64,000 nt of DNA, from the NCBI GenBank assembly GCA_018647765.1, contig JABGSN010000002.1:1-64000 (forward strand). The letters are read 5' to 3'. This stretch comes from Oceanospirillaceae bacterium. Its GTDB lineage: Bacteria; Pseudomonadota; Gammaproteobacteria; Pseudomonadales; Balneatricaceae. Both the position numbers and the translations under genes were made by a program. Shown piece after piece: positions 47,500 through 56,273 of this stretch (position 1 is its first letter; each line of letters begins with the position of its first letter). A model generated the notes under the pieces. That model ran no database searches, was not told where the DNA came from, and saw only the letters and a list, made by a program, of their open reading frames with translations.

Positions 47500-48887
47500 T
47501 GAATGCACTATTTAGTCAAAAAAACCGCGCGCCCTTAGCTTTTTCTGTTATGGCGTTACTACTCATTGCTGTAGGTATGGGTCAGTCTTGGCCGTTTGCA
47601 CTGGCCATTATTAACCTATGCCTTATTTCCGCCATTATGTCTTTAGGTGTTAACATTCAGTGGGGTTATGCTGGTCTGCTTAACTTAGGCGTTATGGGTT
47701 TTACTGCTCTAGGTGGCGTGGCCGCGGTGCTTATCTCCGAAGCACCTGTACTAGAAGCTTGGTCGGTAGGTGGCCAAGGCATGGTGGTCAGCTTCATTCT
47801 AGTAGTCATCACCATCGTACTGGCGATATTAGTACACCGCAACATGGCCAGTGGCTGGGCACGAAAATCTGCCCTGTCGGTTTTATTTGTAGGCGCTTAT
47901 TTTACAATCAACCATTTTTACGAACCTTCAGTACTGGCCATTGAAAACGTTAACCCAGCCACCATGGGCTTTTTAGGCGGTTTAGGCTTACCTATCATCT
48001 TTTCTTGGATTGTGGGGGGAGTAATGGCTGCCGGTGTGGCTTGGGTGATTGGCAAAATCACCTTAGGTTTGCGGTCTGACTATTTGGCCATCGCAACTTT
48101 AGGCATTTCAGAAATCATCATTGCAGTTCTTAAAAACGAAGATTGGATCGCACGTGGTGTGAAGAACGTATCGGGACTAGACCGACGCCCTGTGCCCTAC
48201 GAACTCGACTTGCAAACCAGCCCTTGGTTTATGGACATGATCGAATCCATGTTTAGCGGACGGTTAGCTCTGTTAAGTGATGTAGAACGTGTGGCTGCCC
48301 TGAAACAACTGATTATCCAAGGTTCCAGTGTATTTGTGAAGTTGTGTTACACAGGCCTATTCACGGTGGTATTGATCGCCATCTTAATGCTTAGCATTAA
48401 AGCCCTTAATTCACCTTGGGGACGGATGATGCGTGCTATTCGTGACAACGAAGAAGCTGCAAACGCCATGGGTAAAAACGTGGTACGCCAGCATTTGCAA
48501 GTGTTCGTATTGGGCAGTGCGGTAGTTGGTATCGCGGGCGCCATGTTGGTGACCATAGATGGCATGTTTATTCCTACCGCATACCAACCATTACGCTTTA
48601 CTTTCTTGATCTGGTTAATGGTCGTTATCGGTGGCAGTGGTAATAACCTAGGTGCGGTATTCGGCGGCTTCTTTATCTGGTTTATGTGGATCGAAGCCGA
48701 GCCCTTGTCCATGGCCTTTATGGACTTAGTGACCATGGGTATGGATCAAGCCAGCGACTTGCGCAACCACCTGGTTAAAAGTGCTCCCCAGTTACGCTTG
48801 TTCATCATGGGTCTCACCTTACTACTGACCATGCGCTTTATGCCTAAAGGCATCATCCCAGAAGAAACCCGCTTACACTCTGTGTAA
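47499..48887 (+). CDS. livM: Branched-chain-type ABC permease (LivM-like)
   Basis: Permease of 462 aa, longer than E. coli LivM because of an inserted segment at about 85-150 with extra hydrophobic stretches and another near 225-265. LISAIMSLGVNIQWGYAGLLNLGVMGF, LRSDYLAIATLGISEII and the EAA loop SPWGRMMRAIRDNEEAANAMGKNV place it in the family. Last gene of the livGFHM-type operon; the substrate-binding protein is encoded on the other strand at 49836-51026. Confidence 0.9.
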   Translation: MNALFSQKNRAPLAFSVMALLLIAVGMGQSWPFALAIINLCLISAIMSLGVNIQWGYAGLLNLGVMGFTALGGVAAVLISEAPVLEAWSVGGQGMVVSFILVVITIVLAILVHRNMASGWARKSALSVLFVGAYFTINHFYEPSVLAIENVNPATMGFLGGLGLPIIFSWIVGGVMAAGVAWVIGKITLGLRSDYLAIATLGISEIIIAVLKNEDWIARGVKNVSGLDRRPVPYELDLQTSPWFMDMIESMFSGRLALLSDVERVAALKQLIIQGSSVFVKLCYTGLFTVVLIAILMLSIKALNSPWGRMMRAIRDNEEAANAMGKNVVRQHLQVFVLGSAVVGIAGAMLVTIDGMFIPTAYQPLRFTFLIWLMVVIGGSGNNLGAVFGGFFIWFMWIEAEPLSMAFMDLVTMGMDQASDLRNHLVKSAPQLRLFIMGLTLLLTMRFMPKGIIPEETRLHSV

Positions 48888-48930
48888 GCGTTTTTTGAAT
48901 TGCCGCGCTACGCTCGCAATGACCGCTTTT

Positions 48931-49007
48931 CGTCTCTGCGAGCAAAGCGAAGCAGTCCACCACCGCGGACTATGGATTGCCACAGGCCTTCGGCCTTCGC
49001 AATGACG
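48931..49007. repeat. Dispersed intergenic repeat, copy B
   Basis: Inverted homologue of 40775-40850. The flanks (48900-48920, CGCTACGCTCGCAATGACC) look like another piece of the same GC-rich, CGCAATGAC-ended family. The 48888-49014 spacer contains only this material. Confidence 0.7.
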
Positions 49008-49014
49008 ACGAGTG

Positions 49015-49752
49015 TCACCCTGAACTTGATTCAGGGTCTAGTTGCCCCAACACCCTATCAAAGTCATCCGCTAACGGCGCATCAATCACCAATAAGCTGC
49101 CATCCTTTTGTGTCAGTATCATTTGTGTACACGCCAACCACAAACGCCCCACGCCAAAATAACCCTCACAAGCACGATTCAATAAACCTTTTCCATGACG
49201 CGAGTCTCCCACGATCGGATGACCTACATGCTTTAAATGGCGCCTGAGCTGATGTTTGCGTCCGCTGACAGGCTGACACTGCATTAACGATAAACGCGTG
49301 GTTTCATAGCGGTCCACAGTCAACGGAATTTCAAACTCTTGTATACATTGCACATGGGTTAAGGCGGCTTTAGCCTCGCCATCACCTTTAACCCCTGCAT
49401 AATCATCGGCCTCGTTTTTTAATGCATGATCAATAGACCTGTGTTTAGGCCCGTAACCCCGTACTAAGGCTAAGTAGGTTTTTTGAATCCGATGTTGTTG
49501 AAACTGCTGGCCATAAAAACTTGCGGCTTCTCTAGATAGCGCAAACACCAAAACCCCAGAGGTCGGTTTATCTAACCGATGCAGAGGGTACACATGCTGC
49601 CCAAGCTGATTGCGTAATTCTTGTACTGCAAAACGGGTTTCACGCTTATCTATGGGACTGCGGTGCACTAACAAACCACTGGGTTTATTTATAGCCACTA
49701 ATTCCGCATCTTGATAAATAATTAACAGCCTAGGCTGTAGATTGTCACACAT
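49015..49752 (-). CDS. truC: tRNA pseudouridine(65) synthase TruC
   Basis: RluA-family synthase without S4 domain, 245 aa. NKPSGLLVHRSPIDKRETRF near 23-40, the catalytic HRLDKPTSG near 58-66, VSGRKHQLRRHLKHVGHPIVGD and FGVGRLWL are TruC-like. It modifies U65 of certain tRNAs. The last residues (LDPESSSG) and stop codon are encoded by the palindromic repeat at 49018-49036, so the original C-terminus has been changed or extended. Confidence 0.88.
   Translation of the reverse strand: MCDNLQPRLLIIYQDAELVAINKPSGLLVHRSPIDKRETRFAVQELRNQLGQHVYPLHRLDKPTSGVLVFALSREAASFYGQQFQQHRIQKTYLALVRGYGPKHRSIDHALKNEADDYAGVKGDGEAKAALTHVQCIQEFEIPLTVDRYETTRLSLMQCQPVSGRKHQLRRHLKHVGHPIVGDSRHGKGLLNRACEGYFGVGRLWLACTQMILTQKDGSLLVIDAPLADDFDRVLGQLDPESSSG
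49018..49036. repeat. Palindromic repeat forming truC 3' end
   Basis: CCCTGA-acttgat-TCAGGG, the GTCACCCTGAACTTG-type intergenic palindrome. It overlaps the truC coding end and, with 49015-49017, its TGA stop. Confidence 0.7.
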
Positions 49753-49775
49753 GATAATAGACCCTATTTAAAACC

Positions 49776-49815
49776 AAAAAAGCCCGACTTAGAGTAATCT
49801 AAGTCGGGCTTTTTT
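49776..49815 (-). terminator. Strong bidirectional terminator, truC / binding protein
   Basis: An 18-bp perfect inverted repeat (AAAAAAGCCCGACTTAGA and its complement, loop GTAA) with T runs on both strands, 20 bases after the stop of the binding-protein gene. On the minus strand it also lies just upstream of truC, insulating truC from read-through. Confidence 0.93.
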
Positions 49816-49835
49816 TTAAGGCGTTAAGCTAGTGC

Positions 49836-51026
49836 TTAGTGAACCTTAACAGTAGAAAGTGCGCCACCACTAACTTCTAGCTCTTTGTACGATCCAGCAG
49901 GGTCGCCGTTCTCATCAAACTCTACGTTAGTAGCACCTTCGTAGTTAACTTCTCCGCCGTCTGCCAAGATCTGTAGACCTTTAGCTAATTCGCCAGGAAG
50001 GATGATTACGCCAGGAGCGTTAGCCACGTTGCTGATGTTAGCAACAATGCCAGCACGGTCAGCAGAACCAGCCGCTTGCATAGCAAGAGCCAACAATGCT
50101 CCAGCGTCATAGGATTGAGCAGCGTATGGAAGAGATCCATCAAACCCAGCAGCAGCAGCTACGTCGTTAAACATTGCAGCGCCATCAGACTCAGAACCAG
50201 GCAGTGTACCAAAGGTACCTTCAATGCCGCCGTCTACGTCTAGAAGAGAATCGCCGATCATGCCGTCGCCAAGAATAAATCGATCAAATGCGCCAGAATC
50301 CAAAGAGGCTTGAATGATGCCACGACCGCCTTGGTCAATATAACCAAGTACAACTAGGTCAGCAGCACCAGAAGCCGACAAAGCGCCAACTTCAGCAGAG
50401 TAGTCTGCTTTGCCATTTTCGTGTGCGGTTTCCATAGTGATGGTACCACCAGCGGCACGGTATGCAGTAGCAAATGCGTCTGCTAAGCCTTTACCATAGT
50501 CACCATTTTCATAAGTGAGAGCTACGGTATCAATGCCACGGGCCATAACGATGCCTGCCAATACAACACCTTGACGTGCGTCAGAAGGAGCAGTACGGAA
50601 GAATACGCCGTTGTCGTCGATACTAGTAAGGCCAGGAGAAGTCGCAGATGGGGAAATCATTGCAACGCCGTTTGGCGCGCCTACGTTCTTAGCAATGGCG
50701 CCAGTAACACCAGAACAGTCAGCACCCATGATGGCGACAACGCCATCGGAGTTAACCAAACGTTCAGCAGCAGCAGTAGCAGCAGCAGCGTCTACACACG
50801 TAGAGTCACCACGTACTGAAACAATGCTATCACCACCTAACAATAAACCAGAGTTTGATGCTTCGTCAAAGGCCAACTCGGCACTGTCAGCCATAGCTGG
50901 TGTTAATGATTCGATAGGGCCAGTGAAACCAAGGATTACACCCACCTTAATATCTGCATGAGCGGCACCAGCAATTAGAGATGCAGCTGCGGTAGCTAGA
51001 AGTGTCTTTTTAAATGTGTTTTGCAT
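49836..51026 (-). CDS. Branched-chain-type ABC substrate-binding protein
   Basis: Periplasmic type I binding protein (LivJ/LivK class) of 396 aa. Signal peptide ends at AHA before DIKVGV (cleavage after residue 24). FTGPIESLTPAMADSAELAFDEAS, the disulfide-type pair in DSTCVDAAAA and GADCSGVTGAIA, and SPSATSPGLTSIDDNGVFFRTAPSDARQG are typical. It probably serves livGFHM-like genes at 44990-48887, although it is convergent to them with truC between and has its own promoter and terminator. Ligand unknown. Confidence 0.88.
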   Translation of the reverse strand: MQNTFKKTLLATAAASLIAGAAHADIKVGVILGFTGPIESLTPAMADSAELAFDEASNSGLLLGGDSIVSVRGDSTCVDAAAATAAAERLVNSDGVVAIMGADCSGVTGAIAKNVGAPNGVAMISPSATSPGLTSIDDNGVFFRTAPSDARQGVVLAGIVMARGIDTVALTYENGDYGKGLADAFATAYRAAGGTITMETAHENGKADYSAEVGALSASGAADLVVLGYIDQGGRGIIQASLDSGAFDRFILGDGMIGDSLLDVDGGIEGTFGTLPGSESDGAAMFNDVAAAAGFDGSLPYAAQSYDAGALLALAMQAAGSADRAGIVANISNVANAPGVIILPGELAKGLQILADGGEVNYEGATNVEFDENGDPAGSYKELEVSGGALSTVKVH

Positions 51027-51357
51027 TAACCTATTCCTCTAGGAATTTTATATTTATGTTATGGCATTGGTCACTTTCAAACGTATTTGAGGTGAATTCA
51101 TGTAGTCGTAAGCTAATTGGTAGAACGAAACTACTGCCGGTCGTCGTACGGCCTATGTGCCGCAGCGAAGAGCCGAGTATATCCGCTAGTAATACTCTAT
51201 ATCAAACCCTATTTGCGACATACAATTATAAAAACTCACCTTTTGGCACAAAAACCTCTATTTTGCCGTTAAAGCAGGTTTATTTATAGACACTTAACAC
51301 ACAGCCAGATAACCTACTATACTTATCCGTTGTTTGACTAATTAGATAGAGACTCCC
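51027..51357. promoter_or_regulatory. Divergent binding-protein / metA intergenic region
   Basis: About 330 bases without a gene. The metA side has a sigma-70-like promoter: TTAACA (51294-51299), 18-base spacer, TATACT (51318-51323), giving a start near 51330. On the other side, an inverted repeat TCAAA-cgta-TTTGA (51077-51090) lies about 50 bases before the binding-protein start and might be an operator. No riboswitch fold recognised. Confidence 0.5.
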
Positions 51358-52287
51358 ATGCCAATCCGTATTCCAGACGCCCTGCCTGCCACCAGTGTAT
51401 TGCAACAGGAAAACGTATTTGTAATGACGGAAACACAGGCGTTAAAACAAGATATTCGCCCGCTCAAGGTTATTATCCTCAACCTGATGCCCAAAAAGAT
51501 CGAAACCGAAAACCAGATTATGCGTTTATTGTCTAACTCGCCGCTGCAAGTAGACATTGAACTGTTGCGTATCGACAACCGTACCAGCAAGAATACCCCG
51601 TCTGAACACTTGAATAGTTTCTACCGTAATTTCGAGCAGATCAAACAGCACAATTACGACGGCCTAATTATTACCGGTGCACCCTTAGGTTTAGTGGCCT
51701 TTGAAGATGTTGTTTATTGGCCCCAAGTGGATGAAATCATTCAATGGTCGCGCACCCACGTGACCTCAACCTTATTTTTATGCTGGGCCGCACAAGCTGG
51801 GCTCAAGTCTTTATATGGTTTACCCAAACAAACCCGTTCACAAAAACTATCTGGCATCTATCGCCAAAACGTTAACCCGGGGCATGACACCCTCACCCGT
51901 GGATTTGACGACCACTTTCTAGCCCCGCAGTCACGTACCGCAGACTTTCCCGTAGACTATATTCAAGCCAATACCGATCTCATCGTATTAGCCCAATCTG
52001 ACGCCACGGGAGCTTACCTAATGACCAGTGAAGACCGCCGGCAGGTGTATGTTACCGGTCACCCCGAATACAGCGCCCACACCTTGGCCAACGAGTACCA
52101 TCGCGACCAAGCCGCTGGTTTGAACCCCATGTTACCGATTAACTATTTTCCCAATGACGACGTCACTGCTACACCAAGAGCCACATGGCGCAGTCATGGT
52201 CATTTGTTTTTTAGCAACTGGCTCAATTACTGTGTTTATCAAGCCACGCCTTTTGATTTAAAAGACATACTGCCCTCGCAAGATTAA
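51358..52287 (+). CDS. metA: Homoserine O-succinyltransferase MetA
   Basis: First committed enzyme of methionine synthesis, transferring an acyl group to homoserine. Of 309 aa, the catalytic cysteine C142 is in LFLCWAAQA and H235/E237 are in GHPEY, at the same numbers as E. coli MetA. Residue 111 is glycine in ITGAPLG, which by published mutational work marks succinyl-CoA rather than acetyl-CoA use (glutamate there). Own promoter proposed at 51294-51323. Confidence 0.95.
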   Translation: MPIRIPDALPATSVLQQENVFVMTETQALKQDIRPLKVIILNLMPKKIETENQIMRLLSNSPLQVDIELLRIDNRTSKNTPSEHLNSFYRNFEQIKQHNYDGLIITGAPLGLVAFEDVVYWPQVDEIIQWSRTHVTSTLFLCWAAQAGLKSLYGLPKQTRSQKLSGIYRQNVNPGHDTLTRGFDDHFLAPQSRTADFPVDYIQANTDLIVLAQSDATGAYLMTSEDRRQVYVTGHPEYSAHTLANEYHRDQAAGLNPMLPINYFPNDDVTATPRATWRSHGHLFFSNWLNYCVYQATPFDLKDILPSQD

Positions 52288-52296
52288 TGTGGGTCG

Positions 52297-52314
52297 TCCT
52301 GACCCAGGTCAGGA
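52297..52314. repeat. Palindromic repeat containing a stop codon
   Basis: TCCTGAC-CCAG-GTCAGGA, seven-base arms. The arm on the right supplies the TGA stop (52309-52311) of the cysteine-synthase-like gene. It sits between convergent metA and that gene, and may act as a bidirectional 3' hairpin. Confidence 0.6.
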
Positions 52315-53355
52315 TCTCATCAACGCGGCTATTTCTTTTTGATACACGTCCGTATCACCCAGCGTTTGGGCCACCCATTGCGGGTCATGATAAGTCTGTA
52401 AATAACGATCACCAGCATCACACAATAAGGTCACAATAGACCCCGTTAAGGCCTGCTCTCGCATTTGTTGGGCCACTTGCATCGCCCCCCAAAGATTAGT
52501 GCCAGTAGAGGGCCCAGCCTTACGCCCCGTCGCCTGCTCCAACCATACCATGGCAGCAACACTGGCTAAATCTGGCACCTGCATCATCTCGTCAATCACA
52601 CCCGGCATAAACGAAGCTTCAACTTGCGGCCGCCCGATGCCCTCTATACGGCTGCTAATGCCTGTTACCAGCGTAGGGTCTTCAGTCATATAGCTGGGAT
52701 AGAAAGCCGAATTTTCCGGATCAACCACCACCAACTTAGTGTCGTAACCCATATATCGGACATATCGGCCAAGGGTTGCCGAGGTACCGCCGGTACCTGC
52801 ACTCATTACAATAGCATAGGGAACAGAGTTAACTTCGCTAGCCATTTGATTAAAAATACTTTCTGCAATGTTGTTATTGCCGCGCCAGTCCGTCGCACGT
52901 TCGGCATACATAAACTGATCCATAAAATAGCCGTTATGCTCGACCGCCAGAGCCACCGCTGCATCATGCATTTGAGTGGCACTGTCCACGTAATGACAAC
53001 GGCCACCAAAACGTTCGATTTGAGCGATTTTTTGCGCTGACGTAGAACGCGGCATTACCGCCACAAAAGGCAAGCCCACTAAGCGCGCAAAATAAGCCTC
53101 AGATACGGCGGTACTGCCCGAAGAGGCCTCTACTACCATGGTGGTTGAGGTTATTTTGCCGTTACATAGCGCGTACAAAAACAATGAGCGCGCTAATCGA
53201 TGTTTTAAACTACCCGTTGGGTGAGTGCTTTCGTCCTTTAAATACAGATCAATTTGATCAAATCCAGGCAAGTCTAACTTTATCAAATGGGTATCAGCCG
53301 AGCGCTGATAATCGGCGTTAATGGCGGCAATGGCCTGAGTGGTCCACGATCTCAC
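52309..53355 (-). CDS. PLP-dependent cysteine synthase-like enzyme (Cds1-type)
   Basis: Fold-type II PLP enzyme of 348 aa. The lysine is K51 in [12 protein letters not shown], the substrate loop [19 protein letters not shown]-phosphate [12 protein letters not shown] and the C-terminal [13 protein letters not shown] are present. The opening [23 protein letters not shown] resembles the group that includes mycobacterial L-cysteine desulfhydrase Cds1 more than CysK or CysM. Either H2S-forming cysteine breakdown or synthesis is possible. Confidence 0.78.
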   Translation of the reverse strand: MRSWTTQAIAAINADYQRSADTHLIKLDLPGFDQIDLYLKDESTHPTGSLKHRLARSLFLYALCNGKITSTTMVVEASSGSTAVSEAYFARLVGLPFVAVMPRSTSAQKIAQIERFGGRCHYVDSATQMHDAAVALAVEHNGYFMDQFMYAERATDWRGNNNIAESIFNQMASEVNSVPYAIVMSAGTGGTSATLGRYVRYMGYDTKLVVVDPENSAFYPSYMTEDPTLVTGISSRIEGIGRPQVEASFMPGVIDEMMQVPDLASVAAMVWLEQATGRKAGPSTGTNLWGAMQVAQQMREQALTGSIVTLLCDAGDRYLQTYHDPQWVAQTLGDTDVYQKEIAALMRS

Positions 53356-53375
53356 AGATACTCCACTAAATAGTA

Positions 53376-54284
53376 TTAAATAACGTCAATGCGGCCATCA
53401 TGGGCGGCTCTGACTTTGCGACTCAGCTTAAGTTCGCGCCAAGAAACATAAGCCCCACTTAAACAAATAATAGCAATACCTAACCACACGTAAGCATCAG
53501 GAAAAAAACCAAATACCAGATAACTAATTGCGGTGGCTGCTACAATTTCAAAATAGTTAAATGGGCTCAATTGAGACGCCGTTGCGTACTCACAAGCCAT
53601 GATAATTAAGTAATGCCCGATAGCTGCAAACAACCCCATACTTGCCATCATCACCAAGGCCTTTAGGTCAGGTGTTTGCCATACACTCGCTACTAACGGT
53701 GTCAGTACCAGTATGCCACCTACGGCAGTGTAGAACAACGTTAGCAGGGGTTCGCCCGTGGCACGCAAGCGACGCGTGAACATAATGTAAAAGGCGTAAC
53801 CCACACCTGCCACTAGGGCCCACAATACACTGGGGTTAAAGGCGTCTGAACTCGGCCTAAGCACCACCACAACGCCTACAAACCCACAAACAACAGCAAC
53901 ACCTCTAGGCCAGTCAAATGATTCACCTAACCAAAAGGGTGCAATCACAGCCACTATGAGAGGCGACACAAACAATAGAGTTAATGAGGTCGGAATGGGG
54001 TTGTCTCTAATGGCCAAAAAGAACGCCAAGGTGGTAACAGTTAGCATTAGGCTACGTAAAAACTGATACCCCGGTTGCTGCGGCAAACGCCACCACACAG
54101 TGCCTTTCCACATCAGTATAGGTAACAACCATAAACCATGAAAAACAAACCTCGCCCAGGTGACTTGCAAGACCGGATAATCGGTAGACAATAGCTTGGC
54201 AAACAAGTCCAGCACCGGCACCATCAACATGGCAATAATCATGAGTACAATGCCCACTAGTGGACGGTTAGAGGTCGATGGCAT
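53376..54284 (-). CDS. DMT-superfamily (EamA) transporter
   Basis: Membrane protein of 302 aa with ten hydrophobic segments in two EamA repeats (about 9-130 and 145-280), each with the usual WARFVFHG / YFEIVAAT features. Such proteins export amino acids or other metabolites; substrate unknown. ATG 54284 ([11 protein letters not shown]) is preferred to a longer start at 54326 that precedes it without a better ribosome site. It lies 20 bases upstream of the cysteine-synthase-like gene, so co-transcription and cysteine-related export are possible (inference). Confidence 0.85.
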   Translation of the reverse strand: MPSTSNRPLVGIVLMIIAMLMVPVLDLFAKLLSTDYPVLQVTWARFVFHGLWLLPILMWKGTVWWRLPQQPGYQFLRSLMLTVTTLAFFLAIRDNPIPTSLTLLFVSPLIVAVIAPFWLGESFDWPRGVAVVCGFVGVVVVLRPSSDAFNPSVLWALVAGVGYAFYIMFTRRLRATGEPLLTLFYTAVGGILVLTPLVASVWQTPDLKALVMMASMGLFAAIGHYLIIMACEYATASQLSPFNYFEIVAATAISYLVFGFFPDAYVWLGIAIICLSGAYVSWRELKLSRKVRAAHDGRIDVI

Positions 54285-54406
54285 AGTGACAAATCCATAG
54301 TTAAACAGCCATGAAAGGGGCATCACTTTAGCCCAATTAAAACTGCTTGCCTAGCACTTTAGTCTAGCACTAGAATGGGCCACCAAAACCTCTAACTACG
54401 CATGTC

Positions 54407-54750
54407 ATGGAATTCAACCACTTTTTATCCAGTTATATGCCAGACCCCAGCATTGGTGGCCAGCAATTATTTAAAGACAAGCAAGACGCACGTCAAACTT
54501 TAGCTTTGGCCTATGAATACTTTAAACGTTTTGATAATGTTTATGGTGGCCTAGGCATTGTGCATAATGGCTGCATTGAAGCTTTGCGTAGGCCACAAAC
54601 GATGGAAAACTAGCTGTGTACGCCGACCTTGGTATCGACGAGGTCATTTGTAACCTCAACGTAGGTCGCAGCCAAAGTGATGCCCTAGCTGCCATGGAGT
54701 ATATGGCAAAACAGGTCATACCTAATTTTTCACAACTCAATATAGCTTAA
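54407..54750 (+). pseudogene. Luciferase-like monooxygenase remnant
   Basis: Only the two ends of a flavin-dependent (LLM-class, normally ~340-370 aa) oxidoreductase remain. The frame from ATG 54407 reads EFNHFLSSYMPDPSIGGQQL, typical of the N-terminus, then short pieces up to TMEN and a TAG. In the -1 frame it continues LAVYADLGIDEVICNLNVGR and MEYMAKQVIPNF, a typical C-terminus, ending with TAA 54748-54750. So there is a large internal deletion plus a frameshift near 54605. Confidence 0.75.
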
Positions 54751-54759
54751 GGAAATTTT

Positions 54760-54978
54760 ATGCCTCTAATTACCGTAGAAATGTTTGAAGGCCGCACTGT
54801 CGACCAAAAACGAGAGCTGGTCCGCGCCCTAACCGACACCTTCTGCGAGGTGGCCGGTGGCAGCCCTGCGGCTGTGCAAATCATGATTCGAGACGTTGCC
54901 AAATCAAACTGGGGCGCTGGTGGGGAATTATGCAGCGACAAGTTCCCCGACAAGCCGAACACCAATGACACAAAATAA
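54760..54978 (+). CDS. 4-oxalocrotonate tautomerase-family protein
   Basis: Small tautomerase of 72 aa with the catalytic N-terminal proline (after removal of Met: PLITVEMFEGRT), the basic residue region KRELVRALTDTFCEV and MIRDVAKSNWGAGGELCSD. AAGG lies seven bases upstream of ATG. It directly follows the monooxygenase remnant, with which it was probably once co-expressed. Present role unknown. Confidence 0.85.
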   Translation: MPLITVEMFEGRTVDQKRELVRALTDTFCEVAGGSPAAVQIMIRDVAKSNWGAGGELCSDKFPDKPNTNDTK

Positions 54979-55200
54979 ATGCACGCCTTATGTGATTACC
55001 GAATTAGTAGCTTAGCATTACGGCAACACCTGCAAGTGTCTCTGCAAGACGCCGAACCCTTACTTGATGCTTTGGTGGGGCGCTGGTTTACCACAAGTTT
55101 CGCGGCCACCAACGCCGACGTCATTGAGCGTCGAAAACAAGTCGCAATGCCTTTGTTGGCATTTTTTCAATCTTATGCTTGCCTAAGCAAAGGAGTCTAA
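54979..55200 (+). CDS. Small protein of unknown function (73 aa)
   Basis: Starts on the base after the tautomerase stop codon and its TAA overlaps the ATG of the polysaccharide deacetylase gene. It is predicted mostly helical, with no membrane segment or motif I recognise (LALRQHLQVSLQDAEPLLDA, then ERRKQVAMPLLAFFQSY). The tight coupling on both sides supports it being translated. Confidence 0.55.
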   Translation: MHALCDYRISSLALRQHLQVSLQDAEPLLDALVGRWFTTSFAATNADVIERRKQVAMPLLAFFQSYACLSKGV

Positions 55201-56273
55201 TGACTTTATTACGCCTATTATTAGCCACCACATTGGTCACCAACTTGGGTCTGAGTACCATAAGCCATAGTGCCGATAGCTTTAACATTCTGCTGTATCA
55301 TCACATTAGCAGCACAGCGCCGCGCTCCACATCATTGTCGGCAGAAGAATTTGAGGGACATTTGCAGTACCTTAAAGACAACGAATATCATGTTGTCGCC
55401 TTGGGTGACGCGCTGAAAGCTGTACAAACGGCCCAGCCCTTGCCCAGTAAGTCTGTGGTTATTACCTTTGATGACGCCTGGCGAGACATCTATGAGCAAG
55501 GTTTACCGTTACTCAAAAAGTACGATTATCCCTTTACCGTGTTCGTAAATACGGATCCTGTAGACCAGAATAACCGCCACGCAATGACATGGGACATGCT
55601 GCGGGATTTAAAGCACCATAAAGGCAGCCTTGCTAACCACACCCGCGACCACGCCTACCTAGTACGCAAGCCAGAGTATGATGACGTTTGGCTCAGTGCG
55701 ACTTTAGCTAACATTGAACATGCACAACAGCGTTTGGAGCAAGAATTAGGGCATACTCCCAAATGGCTGGCCTACCCATTTGGCGAATACAACAATGTCC
55801 TTAAGCAGGCCCTTAAAGAGCGCGGATATACAGCCTTCGGCCAGCAGTCTGGTGGCGTGGCCGCCTTTTCCGATTGGCAAGCCCTACCCCGTTTTCCAGC
55901 GGCGGGCCGATATAGCAGCTTAAAGACCCTTAAAACCAAACTCGCTTCACAGCCGTTTCCGGCCAATTATGCCGCCTTTGCAGAACCGGTAATACGTACG
56001 GATCACGGTCAAAACCAACAACCATTACTCACCGTCAATTTGACACAGGCACAACGACTGGGGGTGCGCCAACAGCTATCTTGCTTCATTGCTGGCAGTG
56101 CCAAAAAACCAATATGGTCAGACAAACTCAATTTTAATATTGCAGCCGACAATCCCATGGGCAAAGGTCGCAATCGTTACAATTGCACCGCGCCTATTTG
56201 GGGTCAAAAAAATTACTATTGGCTATCCCACCAGTGGCTGGTGTACGGTGGCGAAGCGCCCCCTAAGGAGTAA
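55200..56273 (+). CDS. Secreted polysaccharide deacetylase (NodB domain)
   Basis: Protein of 357 aa with a signal peptide (cleavage near SHSA, residue 25) and a carbohydrate-esterase-4 domain. TFDDAW at 89-94 holds the catalytic/metal Asp, NHTRDH gives metal histidines H147 and H151, and AYPFGEYN is motif 3. The opening NILLYHHIS resembles PgaB-type enzymes. A C-terminal 90-residue beta-rich part of unknown role follows. Start ATG 55200 has AAAGGAG just upstream. Confidence 0.85.
   Translation: MTLLRLLLATTLVTNLGLSTISHSADSFNILLYHHISSTAPRSTSLSAEEFEGHLQYLKDNEYHVVALGDALKAVQTAQPLPSKSVVITFDDAWRDIYEQGLPLLKKYDYPFTVFVNTDPVDQNNRHAMTWDMLRDLKHHKGSLANHTRDHAYLVRKPEYDDVWLSATLANIEHAQQRLEQELGHTPKWLAYPFGEYNNVLKQALKERGYTAFGQQSGGVAAFSDWQALPRFPAAGRYSSLKTLKTKLASQPFPANYAAFAEPVIRTDHGQNQQPLLTVNLTQAQRLGVRQQLSCFIAGSAKKPIWSDKLNFNIAADNPMGKGRNRYNCTAPIWGQKNYYWLSHQWLVYGGEAPPKE

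Noticed and set aside
44990-48887. Transporter as creatine or urea uptake system serving creatinase/agmatinase
   Set aside because: The genes are several kb away, in separate transcription units, and nothing in the sequence indicates the ligand.
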